In this document: positions 37,448-46,840 of the stretch, piece after piece
Layout: every line of letters begins with the position of its first letter
How positions within the stretch are numbered: the stretch's first letter is position 1
Source of the DNA: an uncultured Opitutales bacterium
GTDB taxonomy: Bacteria > Verrucomicrobiota > Verrucomicrobiia > Opitutales > Seribacteraceae
Length of the DNA stretch: 64,000 bases
Direction: 5' to 3'
Assembly (NCBI GenBank): GCA_943787575.1
Contig: CALSMY010000012.1
Location: 1 to 64,000 of the forward strand
Program-made: the position numbers and the translations under genes
The notes under the pieces: model-generated
The model's input: the letters and a program-made list of their open reading frames with translations, nothing else
The model's database searches: none
What the model was told of the DNA's origin: nothing

Positions 37448-37498
37448 AATATATACTGCTTAAAATTTAAATTTCGGATATTCTTTGGCTTAATAAAT

Positions 37499-40400
37499 TT
37501 ACAAACCATCTTCCCCGCGTACGCGAATGTCTAAGCAAAGGCTTTGCATTTCCTTCATTAGAACATTGAAAGACTGGGGTGTACCAGCTTGTAAAGAATT
37601 ATCCCCTTTAACTAAGGATTCATAGATTTTGGTTCTGCCAAGAACGTCATCGGATTTGACCGTTAGAATTTCCTGCAATGTATAAGCTGCTCCATAAGCC
37701 TCTAATGCCCAAACTTCCATTTCACCAAACCTTTGTCCACCATACTGTGCTTTTCCTCCAAGAGGTTGTTGTGTGATAAGACTGTAAGGGCCGACTGCAC
37801 GAGCATGAATCTTACTTGTTACTAGGTGGTTAAGTTTAAGCATGTACATATAACCAACCACGATCTTTTGGTAGAAGGCTTCACCTGTACAACCGTCATA
37901 GAGTGTAGACTTACCATTTTCTGGCAGCTTTGCCTCCTTGAGGTATTCTTGAATCTTAGATTCAGGCATACCATCAAAGATTGGGGTCGCAACTTTAAGA
38001 CCAAGTTTTTTACAAGCCCAACCAAGGTGAGTTTCTAAGACCTGCCCAACATTCATCCGACTAGGCACACCTAAGGGATTAAGACAAATTTCAATCGGCG
38101 TTCCATCGGGAAGAAATGGCATATCTTCCTCAGGAACAATTTTTGCAACAACGCCCTTATTTCCGTGACGGCCGGCCATTTTGTCTCCAACACGCATTTT
38201 TTGCTTCTTAGCGACAAAGACACGAACATTTTTTATTGCTCCTTGATCAATCGAATCACCTTGCTCAATAGCCTCCACTTTTCGTTCTCTGTCATCTTCA
38301 AGATCTTGGAACTTGGACTCGTAACTTTCAATAATTTCGAAAACTTTAATCCTAACAGGGGAGGGGGGAATATCGATAAAACGATGTACAGAAGACAGCC
38401 TACGCAACAAGGTTTTGGTAATCTTGCGATTTGCTGGGATAATGATGTCTCCAGTTTCTGAATTTGTTACATTTAAAGGTATTTTTTCTCCCAATAAAAT
38501 GTTAGACAAGGACTCAGTCAATTGAGCCCGCAAGTCTTCTGTTTGGTTTCTGAAATCCTCCTTAATTTGCTTCAATTGACGACGAAAATCTGATGGAGAT
38601 AACTTCTCTTGCTCGGCATCCGTACGACTGGATATTTTAATATCCATAACAATTCCTTGGGTTCCAGAGGGAACCCTAAGAGAACTATCCTTAACATCCG
38701 CAGCTTTTTCACCAAAAATAGCACGAAGTAGTTTTTCCTCGGGTGCTAAGTCCGTTTCGCTTTTAGGAGTAATTTTGCCAACCAAAATATCACTCGGTTT
38801 AACTTCAGCACCAATTCGGACTATGCCCAAATGATCAAGGTTACGTAATGCTTCTTCTCCGGCATTAGGAATATCGCGAGTTATTTCTTCCGGTCCTAAC
38901 TTCGTATCTCTAGCAGTAACTTCGAATTCTTCAATATGTATTGAAGTGTAAATGTCGTCCTTAACAATTTTTTCTGAGATTAGAATAGCATCTTCGAAAT
39001 TATACCCCTTCCATGGCATGAATGCGACGAGGATGTTACGTCCTATTGCCAGTTCTCCATTATCCGTACTTGCGCCATCTGCTAAAGCTTGTCCAAGGAT
39101 TACCTTGTCTCCTTTTCGGACAATTGGCTTTTGATTAAAGCAGGTACCAGAGTTTGAGCGAAGGTATTTTCGAAGGTCATAACAATAAATTCCTCTTTTA
39201 TGATCGCTTCTTGGCTCCTTGAGGAAGCGTGGTGGTAAAGTTCCATCGTCAGATACAACAATTCGATTTCCATCAGCAATCGCTACCACTCCTTCAGACT
39301 CAGATACGGTAACAGTTTTCGAGTCTTCAGCAACTTTGCTTTCAATACCCGTTCCCACAAAAGGTGCCTCAGTTTTTAAAAGAGGAACCGCTTGTCGTTG
39401 CATGTTTGCTCCCATCAAAGCTCGGTTCGCATCATCGTGCTCAATAAATGGAATGAGCCCAGCAGCAACAGAGACTACTTGTTTAGGGGATACATCCATG
39501 AAGTTTATATCTTCACGATCATATTCTTGAACTTGATCGCGATAGCGACATGTAGGTCTACCCTGTAACTTTAGGGTTTTAGCATCTATCTCACTATTAG
39601 CCTGAGCGATAATATACTTTTCTTCCTCAAAAGCATTTAAATAAACTACATTTTTGGGATTCTTGTCTACAACCCCTTTACTAACACGATGGTAAGGAGA
39701 TTGAAGAAATCCAAATTGATCTATTTTTGCATAGGTAGAAAGGGTATTAATCAATCCGATATTTGGTCCTTCAGGGGTCTCAATTGGACAAATTCGTCCA
39801 TAATGAGTAGGGTGAACATCACGAACTTCAAATCCAGCTCTTTCCCGATTAAGTCCTCCTGGCCCCAACGCTGAGAGTCTTCTTTTATGAGTCATCTCAG
39901 CTAACGGATTGATTTGGTCCATGAACTGACTAAGTTGACTGCGTGCAAAAAAGTCTCTGATTACAGTAGTTAATGCCTTTGGGTTTATCAACTTTCCAGG
40001 AGACAAACTTTCAACGCCTTGGTCATAAAGAGTCATGCGTTCTCTAACAACTCGCTCAGTCCGGGCTAATCCACTACGGCAAACATTGGCAAGTAGTTCA
40101 CCAACAGTACGAACACGACGATTTCCCAAGTGGTCGATATCATCTATCCCCATATCGAAGATAGAACCGGCATCTTCACGAGCCATTTGCTCATCCGTTT
40201 TTCCCCGCTTCAGATCAGTAAGCTTTCGGGTTGCGGCTACTAAATCTTCTACGGTTGTGACTCTTACTTCCAATGGTGAATCGAGCCCTAACTTCAAATT
40301 GAGCATATGCCTACCCACCTTAGCTAAATCATACCTTTTCGTATCAAGAAAAAGTCTATTAATCAAAGCCTCGGCATTAGCTTTGTGTGGTGGTTCGCCT

Positions 40401-41365
40401 GGGCGTAGTTTTTTATAAATTTCTTTTAATGCTTCTTCTTTGTTTTTAGAGGTGTCTTTCTTTAAACAACGAATAATAGCGCCGTCATCAACACTGGTAT
40501 CAATGGCTTGTAGAGATTTTTCTCCAGCCTTAATGAAAGCACGAAGATATGTCTTGGTTAAAGGCTCAAAAGCTTTTGCTAAAACAACACCTTTCGCTCG
40601 ATCAAACATAGGCTCGATAAGCACATAATTAGAAACATTTTCTTTCTTAACGAGATCTTCAATAGATAGAGTTTCTATATTATAAAAGAGGTCTATAATT
40701 TTGTGATCCGAATCTTTGTCTTTTTCTGGATCCCAATCCATAAGGGCGCGCAGGAAAGTTGTAATTAAAAACTTTCTACGCCTTCTTCTGCGATCGAGGT
40801 AAACATAGAGCAATTCGTGCTGATCGAATTGTGCCTCTATCCAAGTGCCTCTATCTGGTATAATGCGAAAGCCATGCAAAGTTTTCCCACTGGTATGAAC
40901 AGATTCTTCAAAGCTAACACCGGGTGAACGATGAAGTTGGCTTACAACTACTCGTTCAGCACCATTAATGATAAAGGAGCCACGTTCTGTAATGATGGGC
41001 AATTCGCCCATAAAAATTTCTTCTTCGCTGTAAAAGGGTTTATTTTGACCTTCTACTTCTAATCTAAGCCTAAGTTTTACTTGGAGAGGGGCAGAGTATG
41101 TACTTTTTTGATCAATACATTCAACCTCTGAAAGTTTTGACTCTCCAATCGTGTAGCTAACATATTCAAGCCTTGATTTTTCATCGTAGCTTAAAATAGG
41201 AAAAATCTCCCGAAATACTGCCTCAAGACCATCATGCTGACGGTGGGTAGCAGGCACTTCCCGTTGCAAAAAGTTATGAAATGAATCTACTTGATTTTGG
41301 ATGAGATTAGGCGGATCAATGACTTCCTGTAATTTTCCGAAGTTTTGTCTTTTCGATGATTCCAT
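37499..41365 (-). CDS. rpoB: RNA polymerase beta subunit
   Basis: A 1288-residue subunit. The rifampicin pocket reads SQLSQFMDQINPLAEMTHKRRLSALGPGG, with the Asp, His and Ser residues that are substituted in resistant strains all wild-type. FEVRDVHPTHYGRICPIETPEGPNIGLI (in part) and GDKMAGRHGNKGVV are intact. The frame is open to 41428, but the family start is ATG 41365 (MESSKRQNFGK). The upstream residues overlap an intercistronic hairpin. Confidence 0.98.
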   Translation of the reverse strand: MESSKRQNFGKLQEVIDPPNLIQNQVDSFHNFLQREVPATHRQHDGLEAVFREIFPILSYDEKSRLEYVSYTIGESKLSEVECIDQKSTYSAPLQVKLRLRLEVEGQNKPFYSEEEIFMGELPIITERGSFIINGAERVVVSQLHRSPGVSFEESVHTSGKTLHGFRIIPDRGTWIEAQFDQHELLYVYLDRRRRRRKFLITTFLRALMDWDPEKDKDSDHKIIDLFYNIETLSIEDLVKKENVSNYVLIEPMFDRAKGVVLAKAFEPLTKTYLRAFIKAGEKSLQAIDTSVDDGAIIRCLKKDTSKNKEEALKEIYKKLRPGEPPHKANAEALINRLFLDTKRYDLAKVGRHMLNLKLGLDSPLEVRVTTVEDLVAATRKLTDLKRGKTDEQMAREDAGSIFDMGIDDIDHLGNRRVRTVGELLANVCRSGLARTERVVRERMTLYDQGVESLSPGKLINPKALTTVIRDFFARSQLSQFMDQINPLAEMTHKRRLSALGPGGLNRERAGFEVRDVHPTHYGRICPIETPEGPNIGLINTLSTYAKIDQFGFLQSPYHRVSKGVVDKNPKNVVYLNAFEEEKYIIAQANSEIDAKTLKLQGRPTCRYRDQVQEYDREDINFMDVSPKQVVSVAAGLIPFIEHDDANRALMGANMQRQAVPLLKTEAPFVGTGIESKVAEDSKTVTVSESEGVVAIADGNRIVVSDDGTLPPRFLKEPRSDHKRGIYCYDLRKYLRSNSGTCFNQKPIVRKGDKVILGQALADGASTDNGELAIGRNILVAFMPWKGYNFEDAILISEKIVKDDIYTSIHIEEFEVTARDTKLGPEEITRDIPNAGEEALRNLDHLGIVRIGAEVKPSDILVGKITPKSETDLAPEEKLLRAIFGEKAADVKDSSLRVPSGTQGIVMDIKISSRTDAEQEKLSPSDFRRQLKQIKEDFRNQTEDLRAQLTESLSNILLGEKIPLNVTNSETGDIIIPANRKITKTLLRRLSSVHRFIDIPPSPVRIKVFEIIESYESKFQDLEDDRERKVEAIEQGDSIDQGAIKNVRVFVAKKQKMRVGDKMAGRHGNKGVVAKIVPEEDMPFLPDGTPIEICLNPLGVPSRMNVGQVLETHLGWACKKLGLKVATPIFDGMPESKIQEYLKEAKLPENGKSTLYDGCTGEAFYQKIVVGYMYMLKLNHLVTSKIHARAVGPYSLITQQPLGGKAQYGGQRFGEMEVWALEAYGAAYTLQEILTVKSDDVLGRTKIYESLVKGDNSLQAGTPQSFNVLMKEMQSLCLDIRVRGEDGL

Positions 41366-41410
41366 AACGGGGAGAGGGGCAGAAGGGATTAAGAGAGAGA
41401 AATATAAAAG

Positions 41411-41441
41411 GAAAAGCCGCCGGTACAATTACCGGACGGCT
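41411..41441 (-). terminator. rplL-rpoB intercistronic attenuator-like hairpin
   Basis: On the minus strand AGCCG-T-CCGGTA pairs with TACCGG-CGGCT around a short AATTG loop (41441-41415) and is followed by TTTCC and more T-rich sequence. It sits between rplL and rpoB, where E. coli has a partial terminator that lowers rpoBC expression relative to the L7/L12 genes. Confidence 0.65.
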
Positions 41442-41471
41442 AAACCAAATTAAATTAAAGCAAGAAAAACA

Positions 41472-41864
41472 TTACTTGATTTCTGCTTTTGCTCCAGCAG
41501 TTTCAAGTTTCTTGGATACTTCTTCAGCTTCGTCTTTGGAGACACCTTCCTTGACTGGTTTAGGTGCACCTTCAACCAATTCTTTGGCTTCTTTTAAACC
41601 AAGTCCGGTGATTGCTCGGACTTCTTTAATGACTGCAATTTTATTACCTCCCATTTCGGTAAGGATAACATCGAACTCAGTCTTCTCTTCAGCAGAGGCT
41701 CCGTCTCCATCGCCTCCACCAGCAGGAGCAGCAACAGCGATAGCTGCAGGAGCAGCAGCGCTAACTCCCCACTTTTCTTCGAGCTCTTTGACGAGATCGG
41801 CAATTTCAATTACTGACTGGCCACTAAGCCAATCGATTACTTGTTCTTTGGATATATCTGACAT
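41472..41864 (-). CDS. rplL: 50S ribosomal protein L7/L12
   Basis: A 130-residue stalk protein recruiting translational GTPases. N-terminal dimerisation helix pair ([15 protein letters not shown]), an Ala/Gly-rich hinge (about 35-58) and the C-terminal domain ([35 protein letters not shown], in part). A strong GGAGG stands 9 bases before the ATG, fitting its multi-copy stoichiometry. Confidence 0.99.
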   Translation of the reverse strand: MSDISKEQVIDWLSGQSVIEIADLVKELEEKWGVSAAAPAAIAVAAPAGGGDGDGASAEEKTEFDVILTEMGGNKIAVIKEVRAITGLGLKEAKELVEGAPKPVKEGVSKDEAEEVSKKLETAGAKAEIK

Positions 41865-41992
41865 AATTAGTTACCTCCTTGCCTGAATAGCATTAGTACC
41901 ATTTCGGCGTTTAAGAGCTTTGCTCCTAATATCTTCTAGGTTGGTGGTTAACGGTTGGTGGTGAAAATGGATCTAAAAGAAGAGACCCAAAA

Positions 41993-42502
41993 TTAAGAAT
42001 CTTTGGTTTTTGCTTGCAGCACATTAAGAAGACCGCGAGCTGGTTGATTTAAAATAGATACAACTTGAGTAGCCGGAGTATTTACGAGTGAAAGAAGTTG
42101 AGCTCGTATAATTTCTAAACTAGGCAACTGAGCTAGTTTCTTTACCTCTTGAGCGTTTAAAGCACGGTCGCCAAGCACTCCTGCCTTAACGGAAACTTTC
42201 TCTTTAGATTTAAAATATTTACCAAGATCTTTAGCAACACCAGATGCATCGTCACCACCAACTACAATGGCTGTATGTCCGGATAAAAATTCTCCCAAAT
42301 CTGGAAGATTCTTTTCTTTAGCAGCAAGCCTTAAAGATGTGTTCTTTACTACATGAAATTCAGCCCCACGTTCTGCAAGTTTTGCTCTTAACTCAGAAGT
42401 TTCTTCCGAGTTAATACCCTTGTAATCGGTTAGAAAGAAAAAAGTAGATTTTTCTAAGTGATCGCTAGCTTCTTTAATAAGATATTCTTTTTCGGGTCTC
42501 AT
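41993..42502 (-). CDS. rplJ: 50S ribosomal protein L10
   Basis: A 169-residue stalk base that anchors L7/L12 dimers through its C-terminal helix. RPEKEYLIKEASDHLEKS, FFLTDYKGINSEETSELRAKL and VKNTSLRLAAKE match. A 128-base spacer follows before rplL; the one before is 17 bases, so no long autoregulatory leader precedes rplJ. Confidence 0.98.
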   Translation of the reverse strand: MRPEKEYLIKEASDHLEKSTFFFLTDYKGINSEETSELRAKLAERGAEFHVVKNTSLRLAAKEKNLPDLGEFLSGHTAIVVGGDDASGVAKDLGKYFKSKEKVSVKAGVLGDRALNAQEVKKLAQLPSLEIIRAQLLSLVNTPATQVVSILNQPARGLLNVLQAKTKDS

Positions 42503-42519
42503 TTATGTATTTTCTTAAA

Positions 42520-43194
42520 TTAGTTGAGATCAATGGCTAAACTCGGGCTCATTGTGCTACTTATGTGAACATTCTTTATAAACTTACCCTTGAACCCTTC
42601 CGGTCTTGCGGAATTAACTGCGTCAATAGCAGCTTGTGCGTTTTCAAGCAATTGGGGATGTTCGAATGAACGCTTGCCAACAAGAACAGCGAGAGCACCT
42701 GTTTTATCCATCTTGAACTCAACACGGCCAGATTTCACATCCTTCACAGCTGTTGCAAGGTCGTCGGTTACAGTTCCTGCTTTAGGGGTGGGCATCAATC
42801 CGCGAGGGCCAAGCACTCTAGCAACTGAGCGTACTTCTTTCATCGCACTTGTTGTAGATAGGGCAACATCAAAGCCTACCCAACCATCTTTAACCTTCTT
42901 AATCATATCATCCAGTCCAGCAAAATCAGCTCCTGCAGCCAAGGCTTCATCTGCTTTGTCAGTGAAGACCAAAACTTTGATGTCTTTACCGCTACCATGA
43001 GGTAGGTTTACCGTTCCACGAACAGCTTGTGAACTCTGTTTAGGATCAACTCCTAAGGAAACAGAGACTTCAATTGATTCATCAAACTTCACTGGGTCAA
43101 ACTTTTGCAGAGCAACAAGGGCGTCGCTCAAGTTGTTAGTCTCGGAAGTTATGCTGCTTGCAGAACTCTTGTATCTTTTGCTTCGGGATTTCAT
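42520..43194 (-). CDS. rplA: 50S ribosomal protein L1
   Basis: A 224-residue L1-stalk protein that escorts deacylated tRNA. KFDESIEVSVSLGVDPKQSSQAVRGTVNLPHGSG (in part), VLGPRGLMPTPKAGTV and FIKNVHISSTMSPSLAIDL are conserved. The usual N-terminal helix is slightly shortened and Ser-rich. Confidence 0.98.
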   Translation of the reverse strand: MKSRSKRYKSSASSITSETNNLSDALVALQKFDPVKFDESIEVSVSLGVDPKQSSQAVRGTVNLPHGSGKDIKVLVFTDKADEALAAGADFAGLDDMIKKVKDGWVGFDVALSTTSAMKEVRSVARVLGPRGLMPTPKAGTVTDDLATAVKDVKSGRVEFKMDKTGALAVLVGKRSFEHPQLLENAQAAIDAVNSARPEGFKGKFIKNVHISSTMSPSLAIDLN

Positions 43195-43210
43195 AGGTAT
43201 TCCGTGAGGG

Positions 43211-43633
43211 CTAAATTATTTCTATACCCATACTGCGGGCAGTTCCTTCAATGATACGACATGCAGCATCATCACTGTTGGCATTAAGGTCTTCTTTTTT
43301 GGTATTAACAATTTCGAGAACTTGATCACGAGTGACCTTACCAACTTTGTCACGGTTAGGGATAGATGAGCCTTTTGCTAGACCTGCAGCTTTTTTAAGA
43401 AGCACAGATGCTGGGGGGGATTTTAAAATAAAACTAAAGGAGCGATCTGCATATACAGTTATGACCACAGGCAAGATTAACCCAGCTTTATCCTTAGTTT
43501 TGGCGTTAAATTCTTTGCAAAAACCCATGATGTTTACACCCTGGGCACCTAGAGCAGGTCCAACAGGCGGAGCCGGGTTTGCGGCTCCAGCAGGTAATTG
43601 CAATTTGATTAGTCCGACAGCTTTCTTTGACAT
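43211..43633 (-). CDS. rplK: 50S ribosomal protein L11
   Basis: A 140-residue protein of the GTPase-associated centre, and binding site of thiopeptides and Rel[31 protein letters not shown] (in part) and [18 protein letters not shown] are diagnostic. Confidence 0.99.
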   Translation of the reverse strand: MSKKAVGLIKLQLPAGAANPAPPVGPALGAQGVNIMGFCKEFNAKTKDKAGLILPVVITVYADRSFSFILKSPPASVLLKKAAGLAKGSSIPNRDKVGKVTRDQVLEIVNTKKEDLNANSDDAACRIIEGTARSMGIEII

Positions 43634-43639
43634 ATTAAA

Positions 43640-44218
43640 TTATTCCTCTTCAGCTTTTTCTACTTGCCAAAATTCAAGTTCTACAGGTGTAAATCGTCCA
43701 AAAATAGAAACTGAAACCTTCAATGTTCCTTTGGTGGCATCAATTTCGTCAATATCACCGGTCAGATTAAGGAAGGGACCGTCTAGTATTTTGACAACCT
43801 CTCCAACAGTAAATTGAACTTTGGGAACTTCTTTGCCGGCAGCATCTTGGACCTGGCGTAAAATTCTCCCAATTTCATCTTTGGAAAGGGCAGTTGGGTT
43901 ATCCTTGCCGATAAAATTAATTACACCATCTGTTCCCTTAATTTTATACCAAGGATCTTTTAGAAGCATACCATGACGATCAAAAAGCTTCATTTCCACG
44001 AATACATAACCGGGATAAAACTTTCTGTCCCGTTGCATCTTTTTACCATTTTTTACTTCAGAAACAGTTTCAATAGGAACCAAAACTTCTTTGAGGCTTT
44101 GGGCAAACTCTTCGCTTTCCTCCTTATACTTTGCAAGGTATCTCCTTACTTTGTCTTCATGGTTGGATAGACATTGTAGAGCATACCATTGGTAATCGGA
44201 TATTGTAATTTCGCTCAT
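43640..44218 (-). CDS. nusG: transcription elongation/antitermination factor NusG
   Basis: A 192-residue factor. The NGN domain (WYALQCLSNHEDKVRRYL, FYPGYVFVEM) binds the polymerase clamp. The C-terminal KOW domain (FTVGEVVKILDGPFLNLTGDIDEID) contacts Rho or S10. It is encoded between secE and rplK as usual. Confidence 0.98.
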   Translation of the reverse strand: MSEITISDYQWYALQCLSNHEDKVRRYLAKYKEESEEFAQSLKEVLVPIETVSEVKNGKKMQRDRKFYPGYVFVEMKLFDRHGMLLKDPWYKIKGTDGVINFIGKDNPTALSKDEIGRILRQVQDAAGKEVPKVQFTVGEVVKILDGPFLNLTGDIDEIDATKGTLKVSVSIFGRFTPVELEFWQVEKAEEE

Positions 44219-44234
44219 GAGTGTGACTACAAGA

Positions 44235-44441
44235 CTAGTTGGATCTTAAAAGAAGGGTCGCGTACTCTATCCAATTAGAAAGAGAGAAGTCAGCAACAGA
44301 GATAAATAATCCGAGTATAAAAACCCCCGCTACGACAACAGCGGTTGATCCTCGCAATTCAGCGAAGTCAGGCCAGGTAGCTTTTTTAAGCTCAGCAATG
44401 GTTTCCTTGTAAAAGGTTCTGACTTTGGAAAACGGGTTCAA
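44235..44441 (-). CDS. secE: protein translocase subunit SecE
   Basis: A 68-residue single-span SecE. The amphipathic helix RTFYKETIAELKKATWPDFAEL precedes one transmembrane segment (about 33-52). It clamps SecY in the Sec channel. It follows tRNA-Trp; the rpmG gene often found beside secE is absent. Confidence 0.96.
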   Translation of the reverse strand: MNPFSKVRTFYKETIAELKKATWPDFAELRGSTAVVVAGVFILGLFISVADFSLSNWIEYATLLLRSN

Positions 44442-44471
44442 TTTGATTAAGTGGTGTGGATGATTTGGTGG

Positions 44472-44544
44472 CGGGAGAAGAGGGACTCGAACCCCCAGCC
44501 TACGGTTTTGGAGACCGGTGCTCTACCAGTTGAGCTATTCTCCC
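44472..44544 (-). tRNA. tRNA-Trp (anticodon CCA)
   Basis: The acceptor GGGAGAA pairs with TTCTCCC. Loop CTCCAAA gives anticodon CCA (Trp). The 27-43 pair at the outer end of the anticodon stem is C-U, a mismatch; the other four pairs are good. T arm GGGGG TTCGAGT CCCTC. Discriminator G and encoded CCA at 44471-44469. It lies in the tuf-secE interval, as in many bacteria. Confidence 0.95.
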
Positions 44545-44567
44545 AACGCAACCAAAATAGGAATAAT

Positions 44568-45767
44568 TTAGGCTATCTCAGAGATGTTGCCTGCACCGAT
44601 CGTTTTTCCACCCTCACGAATGGCAAAACGTTGACCTGGTTCCATTGCGATCGCCTTTTGCAACTCAATGTTTACCGCCAAGTTATCTCCTGGCATAACC
44701 ATCTCAACGCCATCGGGTAATTCAACTATTCCTGTTACGTCGGCAGTTCCAAAGAAAAACTGCGGGCGGTAGCCCTTAAAGAAAGGTGTGTGCCTTCCGC
44801 CTTCTTCTTTGTTAAGAACATAAATTTGTGCTTTTGCTTTGGTATGAGGCTTAATACTTCCTGGCTTTGCAAGAACATGTCCACGCTGAATTTCATCCTT
44901 TTCGATTCCACGGACAAGAATACCGACATTATCTCCTGCTTGGCCTTGACCTAATTCTTTACGAAACATTTCAACACCAGTGCAGATTGTTTTCTTGGAT
45001 TCACCCAAACCAACAATTTCAATTTCTTCTCCAACTTTTACGACACCTCTCTCTATGCGGCCAGTAGCAACTGTTCCACGACCAGTAATTGAGAAGACAT
45101 CTTCAACTGACATCAGGAAGGGCTTTTCGGTATCACGAACTGGCTCCTTAATCTCGGAGTCAATAGCCTCCATCAATTTTTGGATAGATCCTAAACCCAA
45201 ATCACTCTCCTCATTATCAAGAGCTTTGGTGGCCGAACCACGAATAATTTGTGCGTTGTCACCATCAAATTCGTACTTGCTGAGCAAATCACGAATTTCC
45301 ATGTCTACCAACTCGAGTAGTTCTTCATCATCGCCAGTCATCAAGTCGCATTTGTTTAAGAAAACAACCAAATTTGGGACATCAACCTGTCGGGCAAGCA
45401 AGATGTGCTCACGAGTTTGAGGCATTGGACCTGTGGTAGCGTCTACTACAAGAATCGCTCCGTCCATTTGGGCTGCACCAGTGATCATGTTTTTAACAAA
45501 ATCTGCGTGACCTGGGCAATCAACATGAGCGTAATGGCGAGCATCTGACTCATATTCAACATGAGAAACGGCAATCGTTACGATCTTGGAGGCATCGCGT
45601 ACCGTTCCACCTTTAGCGATATCTGCATAGGTTTTAACCTCCGCTAGTCCTTTTCTTGCCTGAGCATGAAGGATAGCTGTGGTTAAGGTGGTTTTACCAT
45701 GGTCGACGTGACCTATGGTACCGACATTGACGTGAGGTTTATTGCGTTCGAACTGTTCTTTGGCCAT
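44568..45767 (-). CDS. tuf: elongation factor Tu
   Basis: A 399-residue GTPase that delivers aminoacyl-tRNA. G1 [10 protein letters not shown]3 [23 protein letters not shown] (in part), G4 NKCD, and the kirromycin and EF-Ts contact regions are all conventional. It ends GAGNISEIA. It is flanked by tRNA-Thr upstream (32-base gap) and tRNA-Trp downstream (23-base gap), so the transcript must be processed. No second tuf lies beside fusA. Confidence 0.99.
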   Translation of the reverse strand: MAKEQFERNKPHVNVGTIGHVDHGKTTLTTAILHAQARKGLAEVKTYADIAKGGTVRDASKIVTIAVSHVEYESDARHYAHVDCPGHADFVKNMITGAAQMDGAILVVDATTGPMPQTREHILLARQVDVPNLVVFLNKCDLMTGDDEELLELVDMEIRDLLSKYEFDGDNAQIIRGSATKALDNEESDLGLGSIQKLMEAIDSEIKEPVRDTEKPFLMSVEDVFSITGRGTVATGRIERGVVKVGEEIEIVGLGESKKTICTGVEMFRKELGQGQAGDNVGILVRGIEKDEIQRGHVLAKPGSIKPHTKAKAQIYVLNKEEGGRHTPFFKGYRPQFFFGTADVTGIVELPDGVEMVMPGDNLAVNIELQKAIAMEPGQRFAIREGGKTIGAGNISEIA

Positions 45768-45799
45768 TGGTTTGACTAGTTATGAATGATTTGTGATGG

Positions 45800-45872
<73 letters not shown>

Positions 45873-45911
45873 GGGAAATCATAGTGGGGTGGATTTGTGA
45901 GAAAAGGACTT

Positions 45912-45939
45912 AAAATAGATTGAAGGACCTTTCTGTCAA
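45912..45939 (-). promoter_or_regulatory. putative promoter of tRNA-Thr and the tuf/ribosomal block
   Basis: On the minus strand a perfect TTGACA (45939-45934) and TATTTT (45917-45912) are 16 bases apart, the same combination seen before tRNA-Asn. It is about 30 bases from the divergent tRNA-Gly promoter. Confidence 0.65.
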
Positions 45940-45969
45940 GTAAAGACTACTTTGGCTTCATCAATCGAT

Positions 45970-45998
45970 TTGGCTTGAATAAGAATACATATTATAAT
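45970..45998 (+). promoter_or_regulatory. putative promoter of tRNA-Gly
   Basis: TTGGCT (45970-45975) and a perfect TATAAT (45993-45998) are 17 bases apart. Transcription would start about 7 bases later, roughly 11 bases before the tRNA. Confidence 0.7.
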
Positions 45999-46015
45999 TT
46001 TATGTTTACATTGAT

Positions 46016-46088
<73 letters not shown>

Positions 46089-46093
46089 CCATT

Positions 46094-46840
46094 TTAAATT
46101 ATCGCGTCGAAAATTTCTTTTTTTCCTGCCATAATTTCTGAATAATCTTCCTTGTCGCCAAGTTGTTCGATTCTCATTCCTGCTCCACGAAGAATAGGGA
46201 TTAATGGTAGAATGTCGAAGGGTTTTAATCCTGTATCAACCATTAGATCAGCTTCACCCAAGCACAATAAATAGTATCCATAACAATCACCCCATGTTCT
46301 CGCAGTAGCTCCAAGGTTAATTGCTTTTTGCCAGTGCTTATAGATCGGAGAATTAGTTAATGTCTGCTGGTCAGTGGTTAAGATTAAGGAGTCATTCATT
46401 CCAGAAAAAGCCTTAGTTTTGAGAACCTGTCCATTAATGTATGTCTGTTTGCAATCACCCGATATCCAAGTGTCGTTAATCATGGGCAGTCGTAGAAATC
46501 CATACATAGGTTTTCCCTTGTAATTAAGCCCTATCAAGTTTCCAAATAATGGAACTCCTTTCGAGAAACTATATGTTCCATCAATAGGATCAAGTACCCA
46601 AACAAAATCGGCATCTGGGTTTATTGATTCTCTTTCCTCACCCAATATCCCATGATTTGGATAAGCACTTATGATTTGCTCTCGTAATTTGTCTTCAATT
46701 AGAAAATCAACTTCAGTCACCCTCGTTCCATCTTGTTTAAAACTCCAAGTAGTTTTCCCATATTGATGGTCTTGCAATTTACTAATAACAAAGTCAGTAC
46801 AAATTACGCAAAACTGGCTAAATTCGTTAAATGAAAGCAT
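46094..46840 (-). CDS. hisN: inositol-monophosphatase family phosphatase, probably histidinol phosphatase HisN
   Basis: A 248-residue Mg-dependent phosphatase. GEERES supplies the metal Glu, WVLDPIDGTYSF is the motif-1 metal site, and VDTGLKPFDILPLIPIL is motif 2. The RTWGDCYGYYLLCLGEADLMVD stretch (in part) is typical of HisN histidinol-phosphatases, as distinct from inositol phosphatase or CysQ. The window's HisB lacks a phosphatase domain, so a HisN is needed for the eighth histidine step, which supports the call. The first 10 bases overlap the start of the divergent exonuclease-like gene. Substrate is inferred, not proven. Confidence 0.82.
   Translation of the reverse strand: MLSFNEFSQFCVICTDFVISKLQDHQYGKTTWSFKQDGTRVTEVDFLIEDKLREQIISAYPNHGILGEERESINPDADFVWVLDPIDGTYSFSKGVPLFGNLIGLNYKGKPMYGFLRLPMINDTWISGDCKQTYINGQVLKTKAFSGMNDSLILTTDQQTLTNSPIYKHWQKAINLGATARTWGDCYGYYLLCLGEADLMVDTGLKPFDILPLIPILRGAGMRIEQLGDKEDYSEIMAGKKEIFDAII

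Noticed and set aside
41366-41428. 21-residue upstream extension of rpoB
   Set aside because: It overlaps the intercistronic hairpin and is not RpoB-like; ATG 41365 is the family start.
43332-43817. 161-codon plus-strand frame across rplK and nusG
   Set aside because: Entirely antisense to two well-supported genes and bridging their boundary.
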